DNA of 64,000 nt from Sulfitobacter sp. S223 (lineage in GTDB: Bacteria; Pseudomonadota; Alphaproteobacteria; Rhodobacterales; Rhodobacteraceae), in NCBI RefSeq assembly GCF_025143825.1, contig NZ_CP083560.1, positions 3,658,001 through 3,722,000 of the forward strand, written 5' to 3'. A program made the translations under genes and the position numbers. Below are positions 48,169 to 57,965 of this stretch, piece after piece; the first letter of the stretch is position 1, and every line of letters starts with the position of its first letter. The notes under the pieces are model-generated. The model searched no databases, was not told where the DNA came from, and saw only the letters and a program-made list of their open reading frames with translations.

Positions 48169-49346
48169 AGCGTTACACTCCACTGCACGATAGGGCGCGA
48201 TGCGGTCCAGCCGCGCATGGGGCCTAGAGGTGTTGCTTGGGCGACCTCAAACCGCATTAGGGTACCGCCCTTATCCGCATGCGCTTGGGCCAGCAGCGCT
48301 TCTGTTTCAAGTGTAACGCCGTTTACAACAAGGCGGGTGCCCGAGGGCAAAAGACCATAAAGTGTCTCTAACAAGGGCTTTCTGGCACCGCCCCCAATGA
48401 AGACGACATCAGGTAAAGGTTGGTTGGGTATCTGATCCGCAGCAATCCCTTCCACGGCCGTCATCTTATGTAAAAGACCAAAGTCGGCGATATTACGCGT
48501 GATATTGGCGATACGCGCTGGGTGCTGTTCAAAAGAGATCGCTTGCCCACCAGCCAAACACCATTCTACCGAAATTGAACCAGACCCCGCCCCAATGTCC
48601 CACAAGAGAGCATCTTTGCGCGGAGCAAGCGCGCTGAGGGTCAAAGCACGGACTGGTTGTTTCGTGATCTGCCCGTCGTGCGCAAAGCAGTCATCGGGCA
48701 GACCGGACGCTTTTGGAAGCCCCACATTGGCAGGCAAGGTAACCGCCACAGCAACGGGTGCGGCAATGTCAGTAAGATCAAAAGCATCAGCCGTCACGTC
48801 GCGCAGGCGTTCATGTGGCCCACCCAACCGCTCCATGACCGTAAGCGTAGCCTTACCCGCACCTTGCGTGCATAGCCAATCGGCCAATTCAGCGGGCGCG
48901 TCTTTGTCCCGCATCAGACAGATCATCCGGCCCAACGGTGACATGACACCGCGTAGTCGGGCAAGCGGGGCCGCGTGAAGTCCGTGACATGTGATGTCCT
49001 CCATCCGCCAGCCCAGAACCGATGCAGCCAGAGTGAAAGTCGAAGGAGCGGGAAATGCGCGCCATTCGCGGCGGTCCATATCACGGACAAGGCTACCACC
49101 TGCACCGTGCCAGAACGGATCGCCAGAGGCGAGCACAGCGACCCGTTGACCACGCAGGGCAAGAACCGGGCCTGTTGAAAATGGCACCGGCCAAGCACGT
49201 CCGCGTTGGCCGACTTTGGCAAGGTCCAGATGTCGTGGTCCACCAAATACAATATCTGCAGAGTCGAGCGCTGCGCGGCTTGCAGGTGACAGGCCGTCAA
49301 GGCTATCTTCGTTCAAACCAATAATGCTGAGCCAGGGATCACCCAT
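48165..49346 (-). CDS. cobL: Precorrin-6Y C5,15-methyltransferase (decarboxylating)
   Basis: This bifunctional enzyme of about 393 residues has a CobE/CbiE-type N-terminal methyltransferase (SIIGLNEDSLDGLSPASRAAL; VAVLASGDPFWHGAGG) and a CbiT-type C-terminal domain (DALLWDIGAGSGSISVEWCL). It methylates C-5 and C-15 and decarboxylates the C-12 acetate. The ATG at 49346 is six bases after AAGGA and is preferred over the ATG at 49349. Both possible starts sit within three bases of the divergent cobK start, so no promoter fits between the genes. Confidence 0.95.
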   Translation of the reverse strand: MGDPWLSIIGLNEDSLDGLSPASRAALDSADIVFGGPRHLDLAKVGQRGRAWPVPFSTGPVLALRGQRVAVLASGDPFWHGAGGSLVRDMDRREWRAFPAPSTFTLAASVLGWRMEDITCHGLHAAPLARLRGVMSPLGRMICLMRDKDAPAELADWLCTQGAGKATLTVMERLGGPHERLRDVTADAFDLTDIAAPVAVAVTLPANVGLPKASGLPDDCFAHDGQITKQPVRALTLSALAPRKDALLWDIGAGSGSISVEWCLAGGQAISFEQHPARIANITRNIADFGLLHKMTAVEGIAADQIPNQPLPDVVFIGGGARKPLLETLYGLLPSGTRLVVNGVTLETEALLAQAHADKGGTLMRFEVAQATPLGPMRGWTASRPIVQWSVTL

Positions 49347-49347
49347 C

Positions 49348-50094
49348 ATGCGCGTCCTTCTGCTGGGCGGGACCACAGAGGCCAGCCAGTTGGCGCAGGC
49401 TCTTCATTCCGCCAGAATAGAGACTGTTTTTTCTTATGCCGGCCGCACAAACGCGCCGATAGCGCAGCCCGTTGACGTGCGAATAGGCGGTTTTGGCGGG
49501 GCAGATGGTCTGGCGACCTACCTGAAGAACGAACGGATCAGCCACGTTGTTGACGCTACGCATCCGTTTGCAAACACGATGGGGCAAAACGCCTATCGCG
49601 CATGTAGCACACATGGCACGCCGCTGCTGCGTCTGGCGCGACCTGCATGGCGCGCGCAGGCGGATGATAAGTGGATTCATGTGCCTGATATAACGGGTGC
49701 CCGTGATGCTTTGCCCGCGGATCCGTGCCGCGTCTTTCTGGCGATTGGCAGGATGCATGTGGACCTGTTCGCGGCGCGCCCCGAACACCACTACCTGTTG
49801 CGGCTCGTTGACGCCCCGCAAACCCAGATTACCTTGCCCGACCACCATGTCACCGTTGCGCGAGGCCCTTTCAACGTGGCCGAAGATATTGCGTTGATGC
49901 AAGAACATCGCATCACCCATGTCATCGCCAAGAATGCCGGTGGAAGCGGCGCGGTGGCAAAGATTGACGCCGCGCGCGCCCTTGGATTGCAGGTGGTCAT
50001 GATTGATCGGCCACTGCGGCCGGATATAGCCGAAACCGCCAATATAGAGACTGTTTTGGCATGGCTTAATCATGATGCTGAACGTGGCGTATAG
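49348..50094 (+). CDS. cobK: Precorrin-6A reductase, inverted within the cob operon
   Basis: The 248-residue NADPH-dependent reductase converts precorrin-6A to dihydro-precorrin-6. Motifs are MRVLLLGGTTEASQLAQAL, VVDATHPFANTMGQNAYRAC and THVIAKNAGGSGAVAKIDAARALG. It is the only gene of the cob locus on the plus strand. Its start touches the cobL start and its last 25 bases overlap the end of cobJ. AGGGA about nine bases upstream lies inside cobL, so its promoter must be inside cobL as well. Confidence 0.95.
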   Translation: MRVLLLGGTTEASQLAQALHSARIETVFSYAGRTNAPIAQPVDVRIGGFGGADGLATYLKNERISHVVDATHPFANTMGQNAYRACSTHGTPLLRLARPAWRAQADDKWIHVPDITGARDALPADPCRVFLAIGRMHVDLFAARPEHHYLLRLVDAPQTQITLPDHHVTVARGPFNVAEDIALMQEHRITHVIAKNAGGSGAVAKIDAARALGLQVVMIDRPLRPDIAETANIETVLAWLNHDAERGV

Positions 50095-50804
50095 ACATAG
50101 GGGCCTACCCGTCGGGTTGCCGAATTTCCTACCAGCACAACAGTACGCATGTCGGCCATATCCTCAGTCGCCTCACCAAGCGTGACGGTATTTAGACGCT
50201 GGTCATCGTGGGTGACATTGCGGGCAAAAGTAATGAGACGGTCCGGGCCGCATTCCTCTCGCAATATTTCCAATGCTTCACCGAACTGATGCGGGCGGGA
50301 TTTCGACCGGGGATTATAGAAAGCCATCGCAAAATCGGCACGTGATGCCATGCGCAAACGATGTTCGATCACGCTCCAAGGTTTGAGATTATCACTAAGA
50401 TTGATAGCGCAAAAATCATGCCCCAAGGGCGCCCCTGCTGCTGCTGCCGCCGCAAGCATGGCAGTGATACCCGGCTGAACGGTAATCTCCACGCCTTCAA
50501 ATTGCGGCTGGGCTTCTAGCGCCTCAAAAACGGCAGAGGCCATTGCAAACACGCCCGGATCACCGGAGGAGACCACAACCACGCGACTGCCTTGTTGAGC
50601 AAGGGTCAGCGCATGCGTCGCGCGGTCAATCTCAACCCGGTTATCTGTGGCGTGCAGCGTCAGCCCATCGCGGGGCGCAATACGTTTGACGTATGGGATA
50701 TAGCCGATCACGTCGGTCGCCTGCGAGATTATTTGGCGGACTTCCGGTGTTACCAACGTCTCTCGACCAGGTCCAAGACCAACGATGGAGACCCAACCGC
50801 TCAT
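50070..50804 (-). CDS. cobJ: Precorrin-3B C17-methyltransferase
   Basis: The 244-residue enzyme catalyses ring contraction with C-17 methylation, giving precorrin-4. Typical segments are VSIVGLGPGRETLVTPEV, VIGYIPYVKRI, VVVVSSGDPGVFAMASAVFEAL and MAFYNPRSKSR. It overlaps cobI by ATGA at its 5' end. Its 3' end overlaps the inverted cobK by 25 bases. Confidence 0.96.
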   Translation of the reverse strand: MSGWVSIVGLGPGRETLVTPEVRQIISQATDVIGYIPYVKRIAPRDGLTLHATDNRVEIDRATHALTLAQQGSRVVVVSSGDPGVFAMASAVFEALEAQPQFEGVEITVQPGITAMLAAAAAAGAPLGHDFCAINLSDNLKPWSVIEHRLRMASRADFAMAFYNPRSKSRPHQFGEALEILREECGPDRLITFARNVTHDDQRLNTVTLGEATEDMADMRTVVLVGNSATRRVGPYVYTPRSAS

Positions 50805-51532
50805 TCTTCGGCTTCAGGGCGTCGACCCTGTCCATGAACCAGAACGATTGCGAAGTAGGGGCAATCCCCCTCAGGAACATCGGCCAACTTCGCAACGCGC
50901 TGCTGCGGCATTGTGCCTTTTTCGACCAACCAAGCATCGTCCAGACGGCCAGTCGCTGCGAGGGCGGCCCGCACGCGTGGTAGGTTTCGGCCTGTTTTCA
51001 TGATGACCAGCGCATCTGATCGCTTCATATGATCGATCAGATCTTGCTGCGGCAGCGTGCCCATGAGCACGCTCAGCACGTCATCCCCCCAAGTGAATGG
51101 CATATCAAGGCTGTTCCAGCAGCCCACCATGCCAGGAATGGCGGGAAGAACCTCGACTTCTGCGCGTCCTTGAAGGCGGGTGTGCAAATGCATGAAGGAG
51201 CCGTAGAAAAACGGATCCCCTTCGCATAGAACAACAACGTCGTGCTGCTCGGTCAAAGCCTCAAGCTTGTCCGCCCACTCTGCGTAGAAGTCTACCATCA
51301 ACTGTTTGTACCCGTCCGAGCCAAAATGCAGTTCTGTCGTGACAGGATACTCCATCGGGTATTCAGTCACGTCCTCACGCAACATGCCTTGCACGATGGT
51401 ACGCGCCTGTCCCGGACGGCCCTTTTTGCGGAAATACGCCACATGTTGCGCGTTGCGAATGGTGCGGTCGGATTTGACACTCATCAAGTCCGGATCGCCG
51501 GGCCCGAGGCCCGCGCAAATAACTCTTCCCAT
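50801..51532 (-). CDS. cobI: Precorrin-2 C20-methyltransferase
   Basis: The 243-residue enzyme methylates precorrin-2 at C-20 to precorrin-3A. It starts VICAGLGPGDPDLMSVKSD, with VVLCEGDPFFYGSFMHL and AIPGMVGCWNSLDMPFTWGDD. It is in tight order behind cobH (two-base gap) and overlaps cobJ by four bases. Confidence 0.96.
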   Translation of the reverse strand: MGRVICAGLGPGDPDLMSVKSDRTIRNAQHVAYFRKKGRPGQARTIVQGMLREDVTEYPMEYPVTTELHFGSDGYKQLMVDFYAEWADKLEALTEQHDVVVLCEGDPFFYGSFMHLHTRLQGRAEVEVLPAIPGMVGCWNSLDMPFTWGDDVLSVLMGTLPQQDLIDHMKRSDALVIMKTGRNLPRVRAALAATGRLDDAWLVEKGTMPQQRVAKLADVPEGDCPYFAIVLVHGQGRRPEAEE

Positions 51533-51534
51533 GT

Positions 51535-52164
51535 TTACTCCACCCTGCTGGCAAGCGCGTTTATAGCAGCAACCGTAATCGCAGAGCCGCCAAGCCGTCC
51601 TTTGACGATCATTGACGCCACTGGTGGTGCTGCCATTAGCGCGTCTTTACTTTCAGCTGCGCCAATGAACCCAACCGGACAGCCGATGATGGCGGCGGGA
51701 CGGGGGCAATCAGGGTCCTCAAGCATGTTTAGCAAATGGAACAACGCGGTCGGTGCATTCCCAATGGCCACGATCGCGCCCTCCAGATGCGGGCGCCACA
51801 ACTCAAGTGCAGCGGCGGAGCGGGTGTTGGCCATCTCCTGTGCCATCGCAGGGACCCGAGGATCACGGAGTGTACAAATCACCTCGTTTTCGCATGGCAG
51901 TCGTTTACGGGTAATGCCTTCGCTAACCATATAGGCGTCACAGAGGATCGGCGCGCCAGCCTCCAGCGCCTCACGCGCGGTGATTGCCATATCCGGCGTG
52001 AAATGAACATGTTCTTCCAGACCAACCATGCCTGCGGCGTGGATCATGCGCACTGCGACGATCTCTTCCTCGGGGGTGAACCGGCCAAGAGCGGCTTCAG
52101 CGCGGATGGTCGCAAATGACTGCCGATAGATTTCGGCGCCATCGGTGATGTATGTGTGAGGCAT
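51535..52164 (-). CDS. cobH: Precorrin-8X methylmutase
   Basis: The 209-residue enzyme moves the C-11 methyl to C-12, giving hydrogenobyrinate. The catalytic His is in VRMIHAAGMVGLEEHVHF. Other family segments are ILCDAYMVSEGITRKRLP, AAALELWRPHLEGAIVAIGNAPTAL-type residues and AIIGCPVGFIGAAESKDAL. It is one base from cobG and two from cobI. Confidence 0.96.
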   Translation of the reverse strand: MPHTYITDGAEIYRQSFATIRAEAALGRFTPEEEIVAVRMIHAAGMVGLEEHVHFTPDMAITAREALEAGAPILCDAYMVSEGITRKRLPCENEVICTLRDPRVPAMAQEMANTRSAAALELWRPHLEGAIVAIGNAPTALFHLLNMLEDPDCPRPAAIIGCPVGFIGAAESKDALMAAPPVASMIVKGRLGGSAITVAAINALASRVE

Positions 52165-52165
52165 A

Positions 52166-53305
52166 TTACAGGTGGTCTTTCAGATCATCGGAGGAGAGAC
52201 GGGACAAGGTGGGTTCATCTCCAGCCTTTCCGTCTCTAATTAGGGCAAATCCTTCCGCCTGTGCGGTCAGAGTGAGTGGTGCAGGGCGTGGATGGGCGCA
52301 ACCTTTTGTACAACCCGAGATGTGAAGCATCGCGATGTCCCCAAGATGAGGCGCAAGCGCTTTGCCAATGCTACGGGTCTTACCCAAAGCCTGTGTACAG
52401 CGTGGCGCACCGGTACAGGCAGTAATCCGCAAAAGCGGATCAGCAGGATCGGTGATGACCCCGTTGATCTTGGGCAATTGGCGCGCGCTTTCGACAAGAA
52501 TGAGGCGCCACGGCGTTAGACGCAGACCGCCATGTTTCGCCAGCGTAGAGAGTGTTTCTACGCGCAACTGACCAAAAGCCAGCCCCACGATCGCACCGTT
52601 CGGCGTATAGCCGGGTGCGGGGGTGTAAGTGCCTTGCTGTCGCGGAACAAAGGCACCTTCCGGCGTGATACCTTGCGCGACAAGCGCCTTCATACGGGTC
52701 ATTTCGCCGGCATGGTCTACGAACCAATGCGCTAGCGACAAGGCCTCTTGGGCCGCGTTTTCCTGCGTTACGGGCCTGCCGGTATTCATCCCGTCTGCCA
52801 CCAGAATAAGGCCGCCGCCAGCGTCCAGCTCCAACCGAATGTCCGCAGAAGCGGCCTGAAGAACAGGAGACCGCCCACAATCAACGGCAAAGCCGAACTT
52901 GCCCGGAATGGCTGGCGCAGTTGGCGCGGCCAATCTTTCGGTCAGCTCGGCGGTGATCAATTCAGTTTCGTCGCCCGGCTGCCAAAAAGGAGCAACAAGT
53001 ATATTGCGGCGGCTTTCGATTTCCGGCGTAGCGTCAATAAGGCCCATCGCACGCAGACCTTCGATCAGTGCAGCATGCTTTTCCTGCGTCACGCCGCGGA
53101 TCTGGATATTGCCGCGGCTGGAGACATCAAGGAATCCATTACCGTGGGCTGCTGCCAACGATGCAATGCCATCCGCTTGCGCGCGCCGCAGGCGGCCGCC
53201 AAAGGGGCGCACACGCACCACCAGACCGTCGCCCGACATCATCGGTCGCAAGGCACCAGGGCACCATCCTTTAACTTCGTGGCCGGTGGTTTCTTGGCCG
53301 CTCAT
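52166..53305 (-). CDS. cobG: Precorrin-3B synthase
   Basis: The 379-residue Fe-S monooxygenase uses oxygen to hydroxylate precorrin-3A at C-20 and form the gamma-lactone, the step that defines the aerobic route. The nitrite/sulfite-reductase-like repeats are visible, with VSSRGNIQIRG and the cluster Cys residues in ITACTGAPRCTQA and HISGCTKGCAHP. Length is somewhat below that of the Pseudomonas enzyme (from memory). It overlaps cobN by ATGA. Confidence 0.95.
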   Translation of the reverse strand: MSGQETTGHEVKGWCPGALRPMMSGDGLVVRVRPFGGRLRRAQADGIASLAAAHGNGFLDVSSRGNIQIRGVTQEKHAALIEGLRAMGLIDATPEIESRRNILVAPFWQPGDETELITAELTERLAAPTAPAIPGKFGFAVDCGRSPVLQAASADIRLELDAGGGLILVADGMNTGRPVTQENAAQEALSLAHWFVDHAGEMTRMKALVAQGITPEGAFVPRQQGTYTPAPGYTPNGAIVGLAFGQLRVETLSTLAKHGGLRLTPWRLILVESARQLPKINGVITDPADPLLRITACTGAPRCTQALGKTRSIGKALAPHLGDIAMLHISGCTKGCAHPRPAPLTLTAQAEGFALIRDGKAGDEPTLSRLSSDDLKDHL

Positions 53306-56300
53306 TCCGCTGCCTCCATCGCTGCAGAAATTGAATTACGCCGCGTGACCCACAAACCCGCATCACGCAACGCGGCGAAACGATTGCGCATTTCGTCCAG
53401 AGCCTTTGGGTTCTCGGCCTTTAGAAAATCAACAAGATCATCGCGCCCTAACGTAGCATCATAGTAGAGGTCGAACAGATGCGCCGGAACATTACGTGTC
53501 AAATGGGCGAAAGCGGCAAGATTGTCGAGCGTTGCCGCGATTTCTGCGCCTCCGCGAAATCCGTGTCGCATCATACCATTTGCCCAATCGGGGTTGGCAG
53601 CACGGGCGCGGACCACGCGAGCGATCTCTTCTGGCATCGTTCGGGCGCGAGGCGTGCCCATTCGCGTACTATCAACATGATAGAGAGCCGGTTCAGGCGC
53701 ACCCAAATGCGCCATCGCAGCGGCAAACCCGCCCTCATGTGTGGCATAGTCAGAAGATAATAGAACGTCCGTCTCGGTCAGGTCCTGAACGTGGGCGAAC
53801 CCGTCTGCCGCGCGCAGCCTTTCTTCAAGGCCCTTTCTGTTCTGATAGGCGTCACCCTTGGCATCCAACGCCCATTCGGAGCCCTTCAGCCACGCCTCAC
53901 CCGCCGCCGAACGACCCTCAGGCGAATAGTCCTGCAATGCGCTTTCCATATTCATGCCATAAAGGCCCGGTTTAGGGCCAAAAACACGGGGCGCTTTCTG
54001 TTTGTAAGGGTTCATGTCCTCCGCTTCTTCACGGGCAGAAAGCGCCGCGGTTCCAGCCTCGAACAATCCAGCAAGGCCGGGAAAGATATCGCGGAACAGG
54101 CCCGATATGCGCAGGGTGACATCAGTGCGGGGACGGTCAAGTATCGTGAGCGGCAAGACTTCAAAGCCTGAGATACGATCCGATCCCTCATCCCATTTTG
54201 GTGCAAGCCCCGCAAGGTGCATCGCCATCGCGACTTCTTCGCCGGCGGTTCGCATGGTGGCTGAGCCCCATAGATCAATCACAAGCCCGCGTGGCCAATC
54301 GCCATTGTCTTGCAGGTGGCGGCGCAGCAGCTCTTCAGCAAGCTTGACCCCTTGCGCATGGGCCACGCGGGAAGGCACTGCGCGGGGATCCACAGAATAC
54401 AGATTGCGCCCCGTAGGCAGCACATCGGACCGTCCACGATACGGGGAACCAGACGGACCGGAAGGCACGCGCCGACCATTCAACGCGGTAAGCAACCCGT
54501 CGTTCTCACCTTCTGCCGCACCAAAGACATGAAGGCCATCGCCATACTTGCTTTCTTTGATATCGCACACAAACCGGTCAATGCGCGTCATCGCTTCTGC
54601 CTCTGACGCATCTTCAAGCAAACCAAGATCCTGTTCGACCCCTGCTGCTTGCGCCTCTTCCCGAATGGTGCTGACAAGCCGGTCGCGGCGCGCGGGATCA
54701 AGCCCATCGGCAGTGGAATACTCATCCAGCAACCGTTCCAACCTCAGCAACGCATCGGGTGTTTCGCTGTCTTTCATAGGCGGCGGCACATGGCCAAGCG
54801 TCACGGCACCAATACGTCGTTTGGCCTGTGCCGCCTCACCCGGATCGTTAACGATGAAGGGATAAATCACGGGCAAATCGCCCGTTAGGACTTCGGGCCA
54901 ACATTCATCAGATAGTGCGACCGCTTTTCCCGGTAGCCATTCCAGCGTGCCATGGGCACCCATATGTACCAACGCATGATGCCCCATAGCACGCAGCCAA
55001 AGATAGAACGCGACATAGGAATGGCGCGGGACGCGGGCAAGATCGTGATAGTCCGTGTCGCGGGCAGCGATGGCGCCCCGCTCTGGCTGAAGCGCAACAA
55101 GGGCGTTACCGCAGATTTGCGCGGGGAAATGAAAGGCCCCGTCTTTGAACAACGGATCGGTGTCGGGCGCGCCCCACGCGGTTTGGAGATCTTCTCGCAT
55201 GGCCACTGGCAGATCATCAAGCGCCGCGATGTAGTCAGCGACCGGCCAAGCGATATGATTTTGCGTCAGTGATTTGCCAAAACCGATCGCCGGAATAACC
55301 GAGTAGCCTTCCGTTGCCAGCGTCATCAAAAGATCTTCGGCACTGGCAAGCGCATCAAGACCCACAGCATGGGCGATCTGATCCTCGCGACCTGGGTAGG
55401 TCGACAGAACAAGCGCAATTTTCCGTTGACTAGGCTCTGTTTTACTTAACTTCAGCCATCCACTAATCCGGTCCACCGCCGCTTCGATCCGCGTTGGATG
55501 GGCGCGGTGCGAAAAGCGGGAATACTGCAGATCAGGGTCTTTTTTCTCAGGTGCTTTAAAGCTGACCACGCCGGTGAATATTCGGCCATCAACCTCAGGC
55601 AAAACGACATGCATCGCTAAATCAGCAGGGGAGAGGCCCCGTTCTGAATTCGCCCAATCCTTTTTCCGCGCGGTCGAAAGAGCGACCTGAAACACCGGAC
55701 ATCCCTGCGCATCTAGAGGCGAGGTGCCGTCAGCTCCGCGTCCTGAAAAGGCCGTGGCGTTGATGATGGCAAGAGGGTCAAGTTGGGCCAACGCTGAGGG
55801 CAGAAAATCACGGGCGATAGGGGATTTAAGCGAGGGCGCAAAAAGGCCAATAGCGTTTAATCCGCGCGCACGCAGGCTGCGGATCAGGGCATCAACCGGT
55901 GCTGTATCAGCGGCAGTCAGATAGCTGCGGTAGAATGTAACAGCAATGGTGTCGCCAATCGTGTCTACAAAGGGCAAAACCCCTTTGTCAGGGTCATAAA
56001 ACCCGCAATCTGGCACCGTTTTTGCGCCCAGAACCGGACCAGCATAAAGCCCCGCAGCCAAAGCAAGCTGGGCAAGAGCCGCCTGCGCAGCCACAGCGCC
56101 ACCTGCATCACAAAGATGTTGCAGTCGGCGCAGCGTTGAGACCGGCAAGGTTGAGTGAGCATCAAGGGCAGGATCTTCGCGCCCATCAGCTGGCAAAACG
56201 GCCAAAGCGATGTCGTGGCGGCGGGCGAAATCCTGAACCTGCATGATGCCATAGGGCCAATAGTTTTCGCCGCCGATGAGACGGATCAGGATGCCCTTTG

Positions 56301-56544
56301 CGCCTGTTAGGGTCTGTTCCACATAGTTGTCGACCGAAGCAGGATGCCGCAAAGCCGTGAGATTGCACAAACGAAGCGAGGGCAGTTTTCCCTCATGTCC
56401 GCCTGCACGGTGCCAGCCTGCCGCGAAAGCACCAAGGTCACTGTCAGAAAAAGAAAGCACCACCAGATCTGCGGGCGTTTGCCCGGGATCGAAGGGGGTT
56501 TCGGTATCCTCCAGCCCATGACTTTCGCGGAAGACGACATGCAT
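53302..56544 (-). CDS. cobN: Cobaltochelatase large subunit CobN
   Basis: The 1080-residue subunit binds the corrin and, with CobS and CobT, inserts Co(II) into hydrogenobyrinate a,c-diamide using ATP. It shows the CobN/Mg-chelatase H-subunit pattern: HMGAHGTLEWLPGKAVALS, PFIVNDPGEAAQAKRRIGAV, YSVDPRAVPSRVAHAQG and MMRHGFRGGAEIAATLDNL. CobS and CobT are not in this window. It is shorter than the roughly 1275-residue Pseudomonas protein (from memory) without obvious loss of core motifs. cobW lies three bases upstream. Confidence 0.96.
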   Translation of the reverse strand: MHVVFRESHGLEDTETPFDPGQTPADLVVLSFSDSDLGAFAAGWHRAGGHEGKLPSLRLCNLTALRHPASVDNYVEQTLTGAKGILIRLIGGENYWPYGIMQVQDFARRHDIALAVLPADGREDPALDAHSTLPVSTLRRLQHLCDAGGAVAAQAALAQLALAAGLYAGPVLGAKTVPDCGFYDPDKGVLPFVDTIGDTIAVTFYRSYLTAADTAPVDALIRSLRARGLNAIGLFAPSLKSPIARDFLPSALAQLDPLAIINATAFSGRGADGTSPLDAQGCPVFQVALSTARKKDWANSERGLSPADLAMHVVLPEVDGRIFTGVVSFKAPEKKDPDLQYSRFSHRAHPTRIEAAVDRISGWLKLSKTEPSQRKIALVLSTYPGREDQIAHAVGLDALASAEDLLMTLATEGYSVIPAIGFGKSLTQNHIAWPVADYIAALDDLPVAMREDLQTAWGAPDTDPLFKDGAFHFPAQICGNALVALQPERGAIAARDTDYHDLARVPRHSYVAFYLWLRAMGHHALVHMGAHGTLEWLPGKAVALSDECWPEVLTGDLPVIYPFIVNDPGEAAQAKRRIGAVTLGHVPPPMKDSETPDALLRLERLLDEYSTADGLDPARRDRLVSTIREEAQAAGVEQDLGLLEDASEAEAMTRIDRFVCDIKESKYGDGLHVFGAAEGENDGLLTALNGRRVPSGPSGSPYRGRSDVLPTGRNLYSVDPRAVPSRVAHAQGVKLAEELLRRHLQDNGDWPRGLVIDLWGSATMRTAGEEVAMAMHLAGLAPKWDEGSDRISGFEVLPLTILDRPRTDVTLRISGLFRDIFPGLAGLFEAGTAALSAREEAEDMNPYKQKAPRVFGPKPGLYGMNMESALQDYSPEGRSAAGEAWLKGSEWALDAKGDAYQNRKGLEERLRAADGFAHVQDLTETDVLLSSDYATHEGGFAAAMAHLGAPEPALYHVDSTRMGTPRARTMPEEIARVVRARAANPDWANGMMRHGFRGGAEIAATLDNLAAFAHLTRNVPAHLFDLYYDATLGRDDLVDFLKAENPKALDEMRNRFAALRDAGLWVTRRNSISAAMEAAE

Positions 56545-56547
56545 GGT

Positions 56548-57582
56548 CTATGCGCCCAATACAGCCTGGATCGCCGCAGGATCCACGTGGTCATGTTCGG
56601 CGATCACAACCAGCGCGCCATTGCGCGGATCACTGCCCCAAGGCCGATCAAACTGGTGACGCACGCGTGCACCCACAGCCTGCACCAGCAGACGCATGGG
56701 TTTGCCTTTGACGGCGACATAGCCTTTGACGCGCAAGATGTGCTGTTCATTTGCCAGCTTCTCGATGGCGGCTACCAATGTGGCGGCATCTTCGATTTCT
56801 GGCATTGGTACGACGATGGTATCAAAATCGTCGTGCTCATGATCCTCGTGCCCATCGTGATGCGACGGGCGTGCCGCCAGATCGTCTTCGGCTTGGGCGT
56901 TCAGGCCCAGAACGACGTTGGGGTCGATAACGCCCTCTGTCATTTCCAGCATCGGGATTTTGCGGTGGCTTTCGGCTTCGATCACGGCGCGGGCTTTTGC
57001 CAGACCTTCGGCACCGGCAAGATCTGCTTTGGAAAGCAGGATGATGTCGGCACAGCTAATTTGATCTTCGAAAACTTCAGAGAGAGGCGTGTCGTGATCA
57101 AGGCTTTCATCGGCTTTGCGCTGTGCGTCCACGGCATGGACATCGGATGCAAATGTGCCTGCGGCGACCGCTTCGGCATCCGCCAATGCGATCACGCCGT
57201 CGACGGTAATCTTTGATCTAATGGCTGGCCAGTCAAATGCTTTGAGCAAAGGCTTAGGAAGCGCCAGACCCGATGTTTCAATCAAAATGTGATCCGGACG
57301 GACGGGCATCGCCATCAGCGCTTCAATTGTAGGGATGAAATCATCAGCGACTGTGCAGCAAATGCAGCCATTCGCCAGCTCTACAATGTTCTCGGCGGGG
57401 CAATCGGGGATCGCGCAAGACCGCAGGATATCTCCGTCCACGCCAACTGTTCCGAATTCGTTCACCAGAACGGCAAGGCGACGGCCCTTTGTGTTGCTGA
57501 TCAGGTGACGAATCAGCGTGGTTTTACCAGAGCCAAGGAAGCCGGTGATGACGGTAACAGGAATTTTCGACAGGTCGCTCAT
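56548..57582 (-). CDS. cobW: CobW-type G3E GTPase metallochaperone
   Basis: The 344-residue protein begins at 57582 (ATGA overlap with DUF1636 copy 2); the longer frame to 57759 is spurious. The P-loop is TGFLGSGKTTL, the metal site NGCICC is at Cys73-Cys76, and a His/Asp-rich segment (SHHDGHEDHEHDDFDT) lies in the middle. CobW has been shown to bind Co(II) with GTP and is the proposed cobalt supplier of CobNST. Position directly before cobN fits that role. Confidence 0.95.
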   Translation of the reverse strand: MSDLSKIPVTVITGFLGSGKTTLIRHLISNTKGRRLAVLVNEFGTVGVDGDILRSCAIPDCPAENIVELANGCICCTVADDFIPTIEALMAMPVRPDHILIETSGLALPKPLLKAFDWPAIRSKITVDGVIALADAEAVAAGTFASDVHAVDAQRKADESLDHDTPLSEVFEDQISCADIILLSKADLAGAEGLAKARAVIEAESHRKIPMLEMTEGVIDPNVVLGLNAQAEDDLAARPSHHDGHEDHEHDDFDTIVVPMPEIEDAATLVAAIEKLANEQHILRVKGYVAVKGKPMRLLVQAVGARVRHQFDRPWGSDPRNGALVVIAEHDHVDPAAIQAVLGA

Positions 57583-57953
57583 TCGGCAGCCTCCAGTGGA
57601 AGGGTAAATGCAGGAATCCGCGCAACACTTTGTTTGCGGAAGATTACGGGACGTTCGCGCCATGGCACAAGGCCATCCGGTGTGGCGGCATATGCCGCGG
57701 CACCGGCTAGGATATCGGGCGCGTCGTCTACGGTCATATGGCCATAAACATATGTCCATTTACCGGGCTGTGAAAGGGCGATGGCCGCGCCAGTCTTACA
57801 GGCGGAAAGGCATTCGACCCCAACAATTTTCACGTCTTTTGGCGCGCCTCGGGCTTCTAATGCGCGATAAAGCTGTGCACCGGGTCGCTGGCTGTCATCT
57901 TCGTGCACTTCGCCGACTTTGCAGGTGGTGCAGACGTAAAGTGTAGCTGTCAT
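57579..57953 (-). CDS. DUF1636 putative Fe-S/metal-binding protein (copy 2)
   Basis: This 124-residue paralogue of the 44660-44965 protein has the same Cys layout (YVCTTCKVGE and VECLSACKTGAAIAL) and a longer C-terminal part (LVPWRERPVIFRKQSVARIPAF). It directly precedes cobW with an ATGA overlap. AAAGGAGC lies seven bases before the start. The two copies share the C-x2-C...C-x3-C motif but differ elsewhere, suggesting different partners. Confidence 0.85.
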   Translation of the reverse strand: MTATLYVCTTCKVGEVHEDDSQRPGAQLYRALEARGAPKDVKIVGVECLSACKTGAAIALSQPGKWTYVYGHMTVDDAPDILAGAAAYAATPDGLVPWRERPVIFRKQSVARIPAFTLPLEAAE

Positions 57954-57965
57954 TGTCCGCTCCTT

